NCBI GenBank assembly: GCA_036877525.1
Contig: JAZGTH010000007.1
Coordinates: forward strand, 7,501,501 to 7,565,500
DNA: 64,000 nucleotides
Direction: 5' to 3'
DNA from: Chromobotia macracanthus
Lineage: Eukaryota; Chordata; Actinopteri; Cypriniformes; Botiidae
Shown here: positions 58,746-64,000 of the stretch, piece by piece
How the letters are laid out: the number at the start of each line of letters is the position of its first letter
Position numbering within the stretch: the stretch's first letter is position 1
Program-made: the position numbers and the translations under genes
Notes under the pieces: model-generated
Seen by the model: the letters and a program-made list of their open reading frames with translations, nothing else
What the model was told of the DNA's origin: nothing
Databases searched by the model: none

Positions 58746-61700
58746 TACAGTATATTCTCTGTTAGATGTAACATATACCAAAGAACTCTGTATACTTACA
58801 CATAAAGTGGTAGAAATGGGAGGGATAAAGGGAAACAGTAAGCTTACAGAAAAACTTCAGAGTTAAAAAATAACATGTATTATAGCACAAAAATGACAGT
58901 TCAGGAGTCAAAAATAAAAAAGTGAATATTTTCATTTTAACCAACGGCAAAGGGTTTCTGTTCTCTTCTTCTGAGTAACACACACTATAATATCATAACA
59001 GGTGCTCACCAATTTAAAAAACTGACTGTAATAAGTTAAATTGCAGGAAGAAAAATGCTCTAGCTCTCGATAGCAGCACTGAGTTATAGGTTATACCGCA
59101 GGCATCAAATGATTTCAGCTTCCCACCTTCCTAAATCAATCTTCAGTTCCCCTCTGTGATACAATATATCAGAAATAATTGTGAAAGTTTGAAAGGAACA
59201 TTTTGCCCCATGAGAGCTGGATGAAAATACGCATGCAGATTGTTGAAATTAACCTCAACAACCTACACAGAGAGCAGAAATCAGTGGAAGGGCCATATCT
59301 TTCTGGATGAAATCTCTTTCGCTAACTTGCATTAAAGAGAAAAAATAAATAAATTAAATACTGAGCTTGTGAGCGCCCCTTAATCTGTGTACCATGTTAT
59401 GCTACGCTGTTCACAAAGTACAATACCTTCCTCACAAAAATAAAAGAGAGTAGGAGGAAGAGAGAGAGTCTGAAAGATAGAGAGGGAGAGAGAGTAAGAG
59501 AGGATCATTGATTCCCCTGCAAGCAAAAACACAAACTATGACAAAACATGTCAGGCAGAATTTATTACCTCATAGATTAAGTAAAACTGGCTCTTGTATT
59601 AAGGTCTGAACAAAGACAAAGTTCATATTGGGAGCTGTAATGATAAAGTGTAACATGAGACACGTTGTACAACTCCAGTGATTTCTCAGTGAGCATATCC
59701 TGTAGGTGCAGGAAGCCTGGACTGACTTCTCAAATTCTTCCTCAGAAATTAATTACCAAAATTATGTTTTGTTTTTATTTTAGTGCCAAACCACTTTAAT
59801 CATAATGCTGTCAAGCTAATAGCCATGTTGAAAGCGCTAGTTTTTTGTGATAATACGTACAGTGAATTTGTCTCTGCAGGAGAAAGATAGGAGAAATTAT
59901 TTTAACATTGGGAAAATTATACCCTTCATCTTTAAAGAGTAAATTGCTTCGAGTTTCAATTTGATTTAGAATTAAGTGACAAGAAGCAACTCTATTATGT
60001 AAAAAAATTAACAATTTCCTTTTCTCTTCCAGCTCAGGCACCTATACCACTTAGTATTCATTGACACATCAGGAAAACATAAATATTAATACTGAAGGGT
60101 TTATGTAAACACTGAACCCTCATTATCAACAGAGGTGTGTACAAACAGCAACTGCTTATTTAGTGCGGTACACCAGAGTGAATCAGGGAGTATGTGAATG
60201 AAGCATTGTAAACCCGCCCGTCAGACGGCCGTAGGGGCAGACCTTACTCCACACTCAATCTGTTGCTTCATATTAATATTTATATTAGTAACAAATAACC
60301 ATGCTCGTACAGAAGAGCTGTACTCAACAAATAAAGAAAATGACATGCAGGCATATAAGAGAATGTCAAATCATCGCTCTAGAATAGACTGAAGATTAAA
60401 TGTTACCCTTAGACAAATCAAAACTATGACCTTTAGAGAATAGAAATCAAAAATAACCCTGGGAGACATTAGAATGATAAAACAGCTCACCTCACACAAC
60501 GTTCTCCAGCTGAAGTCACGGTACTGAAGACTGGTGAGATGGAGAACAGTGTTATTTAAATATAAATAACAAGCTATGGTTGAAATGAAAAGTGACATGT
60601 CTGTTGTTCTCATAATGTGTGAATATGATGAGGGCCACATGAGTTTAATGTAGAAATGATATGAGGATATCACACCAGTGTTGCAGAACCTGAGAAGTTT
60701 TTAATTTACAGGAGTTAAAGGGAATTAATTTGACATTTTGGGTAATGTTAACAAAAAGTAATTTCAATCTATTCCTATAAATTTCTACCAAGTTTCCAAA
60801 ATTCCTGGAATTTTGCAACCCTATGTAGCACAGAACACTTCTCAGCAGATACAGCAAATTACACACACACGCGAAAATACAAAAGAATACATGGTATAAC
60901 ATTTTGCTAATACACAAACATCAACCTAGTTTTTAATATGCAAAGAAGTGCATGCTGAACAAATCGACCGGCTGAAACACTTGCACATTTTGCACCTCCT
61001 AATAAAGTCCCTAAGTATTCAATATTAATATTGAACAATGAGCTTTCAGTAAATAGTATTACTTCTCAGCACTTGCTGTTAATGTATCTCCATCTATCAT
61101 TTTAGTAAATGCTTTGGAGTCTGAAACCAGTGCATGGGGCAGCACATGTCAGTAAGAGATGATTTTGAGAATTGATCAGAATTAGCTTGCCTCAGCCCAG
61201 ATATTGACAGTCCTGACATGCAGGCAGAAGGTCATTTACCAGATTAGTGTCACCTGCATTGATCAGACACACTGATAACTACCACTTTGACTGATCACAC
61301 AGTCAGTGAGAAAACAGATATGAGATTCCAACCTTCCCTCTGGTCCATTTAAAACAGTGGAACAGGCTCAGTCTAGAGTTAAGAGACTATGATCCCAAAA
61401 ACAGCCCTGTTATATGAAATTAAAGGCGCTCACATTATTTCTGGTTATAACTGCCCCTTAAGATTCTTTTTAAGGGTAAGGTGAAGTCATTAAACTTCTT
61501 TAAGTACAAAGTTCAGTAGCAAAGATTCACTCTCTAATGGTTTCTTCAAACATTTGGAGACACAACTACATGAATGCCCTGAAAAAGACTTAACACTCTC
61601 TAAATGAGTGCAGGAAGAGTTCTTGTACTGCCTGGAGGCTGTCTGAGGGCCACGGTGCGAAACAACATTGGAACAGTTGGGCGACTGTTGGCCCCATTCT

Positions 61701-62116
61701 AACATAATAAAGAGACTGATAAAGGTCCATCTGTTTCCCACACATGTCTCGATGGGGGCACATGCCATATACAGGCAACTGCCAAGACTGTTTCATGAAC
61801 AAACCACATTAAAAACTATAATGTTGATCAGCAAAGGCAGGTGTGTAATGAACCATTCCGTTCAATGAGTTCATCATTGTTTGTCAGTGAAAGAATTAAA
61901 CAGGCTCAATAATTTGTTGCCATCTTAAAATGGTGCCTTGTGTTAAACAGGCCGCATTTCAATTTACCACACGACAGATTTTGTAGGTTTATATCTTTCA
62001 ATATCACATGCAAAAGTTTCAAGTCATAGCTGCACATTAACTAGAGAATTAATGATGTAAACCTCATTAGCATCTGACAACAACCCAGAGAAAAATGTTA
62101 TTGATTATGGGTTGTT

Positions 62117-62276
62117 CTTTCATAGCTCAGGAGACTTGATGGAGTTCATGATTTCTTTCAGGTTTAAACTTTGTCTCGTATCTACTTCTATATCTCCTAA
62201 GCAATTTGAGAAAAAAACATCTGAGACAAACCTGAATTGACATAAGAACTCCATCAAATCTCCTGAGCTGTGAAAG
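62117..62276. repeat. Long imperfect stem-loop
   Basis: Arms 62117-62146 and 62247-62276 are reverse complements at 28 of 30 positions. Inner parts (caggttt...gtctcg against gagacaaacctg) pair further, giving a hairpin of about 160 nt. Confidence 0.75.
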
Positions 62277-63376
62277 AGGCACCTTGATCTTCTATCTTGA
62301 TCTTCCTATATCATCTGAAACTCTAGCGAAGACTGTGAGATTACTAGTCTTTTTCTCAGGAGAAAACATTGAAAAACAGGGGACTTAAGCAAATTTAGCC
62401 TTCTAAGAACATTAAAGAGATGCTATTTGTGATTTTCCTTACCAATGGGAATAACACAAAATGAATAGCTAGTCCCACAACAAGCACTCTGCATAGATGA
62501 ATTTAAAACAGAAAAGCAGGAATTTCTACTTTTAACCACCAAACACAGCTGCCAGTCATATTCATATCATAAAAAGTTAAGTGGAAAAATGTGAGAGTGT
62601 GAGGGGTACGTTTCGCATCCATTAGAAAGTGAAACATTTCTTAAATACAGAAACCACCTGCCATGTGTGGGGAAAAGTGTAAATGGATCTCAGCTCCAGA
62701 ACCTTCCTGAATTATTAATATGTGGATGTGTATCACTGGAGCTTGTTCTCAAAAATATATTACGGTGGCATGTGAGTGAAAGCATTGTTGTGTTTCCTGT
62801 CCAGCTTTTTATTTTTGTCTGGCCACTGTTATCACACACCAATTCAGTGGTGAAATTTTAAGGGTGAACCTTTATTTGGAAGCTTGAACACACAATTTTC
62901 ATTTTTTGTTGAGATGGAATTCTGGTCAGAGCAGAGGAGCCATTGGTCTCTGTTCTCACATCGGTTATCTGCACGATGCAGTTCTTTGGTCACCCGCAGT
63001 GAAATTGCATCTATGCACTCAATCATGTCAGCTAACTCGCAACACTCATAATTTAGTGCTGCGGAATGCTGGACCGACACATCACTTACTAAATGACAGT
63101 CAAAAAACTGTACAAATGAGAAGCTGCGTTCACCTTCTCCCTCCCTAACAGAGCAATCAGTGCCAGTCTGCCCACGGGCACCAAAAGACATCTGTGATGC
63201 AGACGCAGGGGTCAGCATGCCAGAAAGTCAAATGGAGGTGTTATTTGAATGTTTTTCATGCAGAAAAGACCAGCGTAGCTGCTTGCTGGGATATGCTTTG
63301 TTTTGTATGTTGGAACCTGTATGACATGCTGGTGAATACATTGGGTTTTTTGACCATTGTAACGAACAAGTCTTCT

Positions 63377-63456
63377 TAAAGGTACAGTCTACCAAAAATA
63401 AAAACTGTCATCATTTAATTACCTTCACGTTGTTCCAAACCCATATTAAGTTCCAC
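63377..63456 (+). mobile_element. Non-autonomous repeat, terminal fragment
   Basis: It carries aaaggtacagtctaccaaaa, actgtcatcatttaattacc and gttgttccaaacccatatta, the opposite end of the family at 22335-22467. Confidence 0.6.
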
Positions 63457-64000
63457 TACTTTTGTCATTTTTTACTACTTTGTCATTTTTCACCACTAGT
63501 TATTTAATTAATTAAATAACCTTTTTGAATAAACTCTATTAGGTTCAAGGTTGTTTATCCTACCATACATTTTTTTAATGAAGTGCTTTTATAAAAACAC
63601 GTCAATACACCTGCAAATCTTGTGTCAAATCAAATGTCTCACATACAGTAAAGTCTTTCATTATATGTTTTAAAGCACATTTTTTAATTTCTGGCATCTA
63701 TTTTAAAGACTCAAGCTGCACATGGGCTACTGTGAGCAGATTCACAAAGTCACATCAGTTCACGCAAAACTACTATTATATGTGGTTGATTTTTTAGGCT
63801 ATTTGTAGGTTAGATGTCACAAGAGCATGCAGGACGTATGTAAATATTCCTGACATGGCTGATTCAGACAGGAATAAAATCACAGCAGGGCTTTGGCAAT
63901 TATTACATCACCTCCTAATTATTTTCAGTCATGACCTAATTGTGTCATTTTTTTACCAAAAAGGCTCTTGATGTCGAACAGCTTCACGAATTTAACGGAT

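Larger units (their letters stand above)
56755..64000 (-). other. thsd7b: Upstream thsd7b intron, cut by the window edge
   Basis: At least 7.2 kb without a supported exon. I looked for the expected preceding module (CxDW, CGPG) and did not find it. It contains repeats at 58625-58745, 59458-59500 (GA-rich) and 63377-63456, a long stem-loop at 62117-62276 and a less AT-rich block at 61440-61810. Confidence 0.55.

Noticed and set aside
60481..60526. Exon-like block with acceptor, YRDFSWRTLCE and donor on minus
   Set aside because: Only about 36-39 nt, does not match the missing THSD7 module, and its phase cannot be tested. Treated as a cryptic pair of splice sites.
62844..63218. 124-codon minus-strand open frame
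   Set aside because: Not recognised, no good start context or neighbouring exons, and a competing plus-strand frame overlaps it. Probably chance.
1..64000. CRISPR arrays, tRNA/rRNA genes, prokaryotic operons or viral genes
   Set aside because: None seen. Repeats are microsatellites, SINE/LINE remnants and fold-back elements of a vertebrate genome.

Overview
The window is vertebrate nuclear DNA, almost certainly from a teleost and most likely a cyprinid or related ostariophysan. It is AT-rich, with short GT-AG-bounded exons in long introns and many microsatellites. It also holds several dispersed repeats of types I associate with carp- and zebrafish-like genomes: tRNA-derived SINE relics with a pol III B box, fold-back elements ending in a 'gtgaactatt-cctttaag' type terminus, GCTGGTT-rich copies, and a LINE 3' tail ending in TTGAA repeats. 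There are no prokaryotic, viral or organellar genes and no CRISPR array.

Two protein-coding genes are clear, both on the minus strand. (1) hnmt, histamine N-methyltransferase, is complete: six coding exons at 5935-7933 plus a non-coding first exon in a CpG-rich promoter near 9.0 kb. The joined frame is 292 codons, the length of the human enzyme. (2) The 3' part of a thrombospondin type-1 domain gene of the THSD7 family, called thsd7b from its position beside hnmt, has 21 coding exons between 12753 and 56754. These join in one frame (1031 complete codons plus a split first codon) and encode a run of TSP1 modules, one transmembrane segment and a short cytoplasmic tail ending YDGDVDM. Its signal peptide and N-terminal modules should lie beyond the right edge. 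The order thsd7b-hnmt on one strand matches the human 2q22 arrangement, but here the two genes are only a few kilobases apart.

Layout: 1-3880, no recognised gene but two CTCF-like motifs; 3887-4156, two exon-like blocks of an unidentified minus-strand transcript ending at a poly(A) signal; 4157-5690, non-coding with a perfect 30-bp-arm palindrome; 5690-9120, hnmt; 9120-12750, intergenic and probable thsd7b 3' UTR with a fold-back element; 12753-56754, thsd7b exons and introns; 56755-64000, a long thsd7b intron with no exon I can support.

The two proteins are not functionally linked by the sequence. HNMT is a cytosolic histamine-inactivating enzyme; THSD7 proteins are cell-surface, TSP1-rich glycoproteins. 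The more interesting structures are non-coding: a divergent CTCF-like pair, a tandem trio of perfect hairpins next to a thsd7b splice donor, a TG microsatellite in place of a polypyrimidine tract, overlapping splice donors that could switch the cytoplasmic tail, and a long intronic stem-loop. No new multi-gene system is evident.
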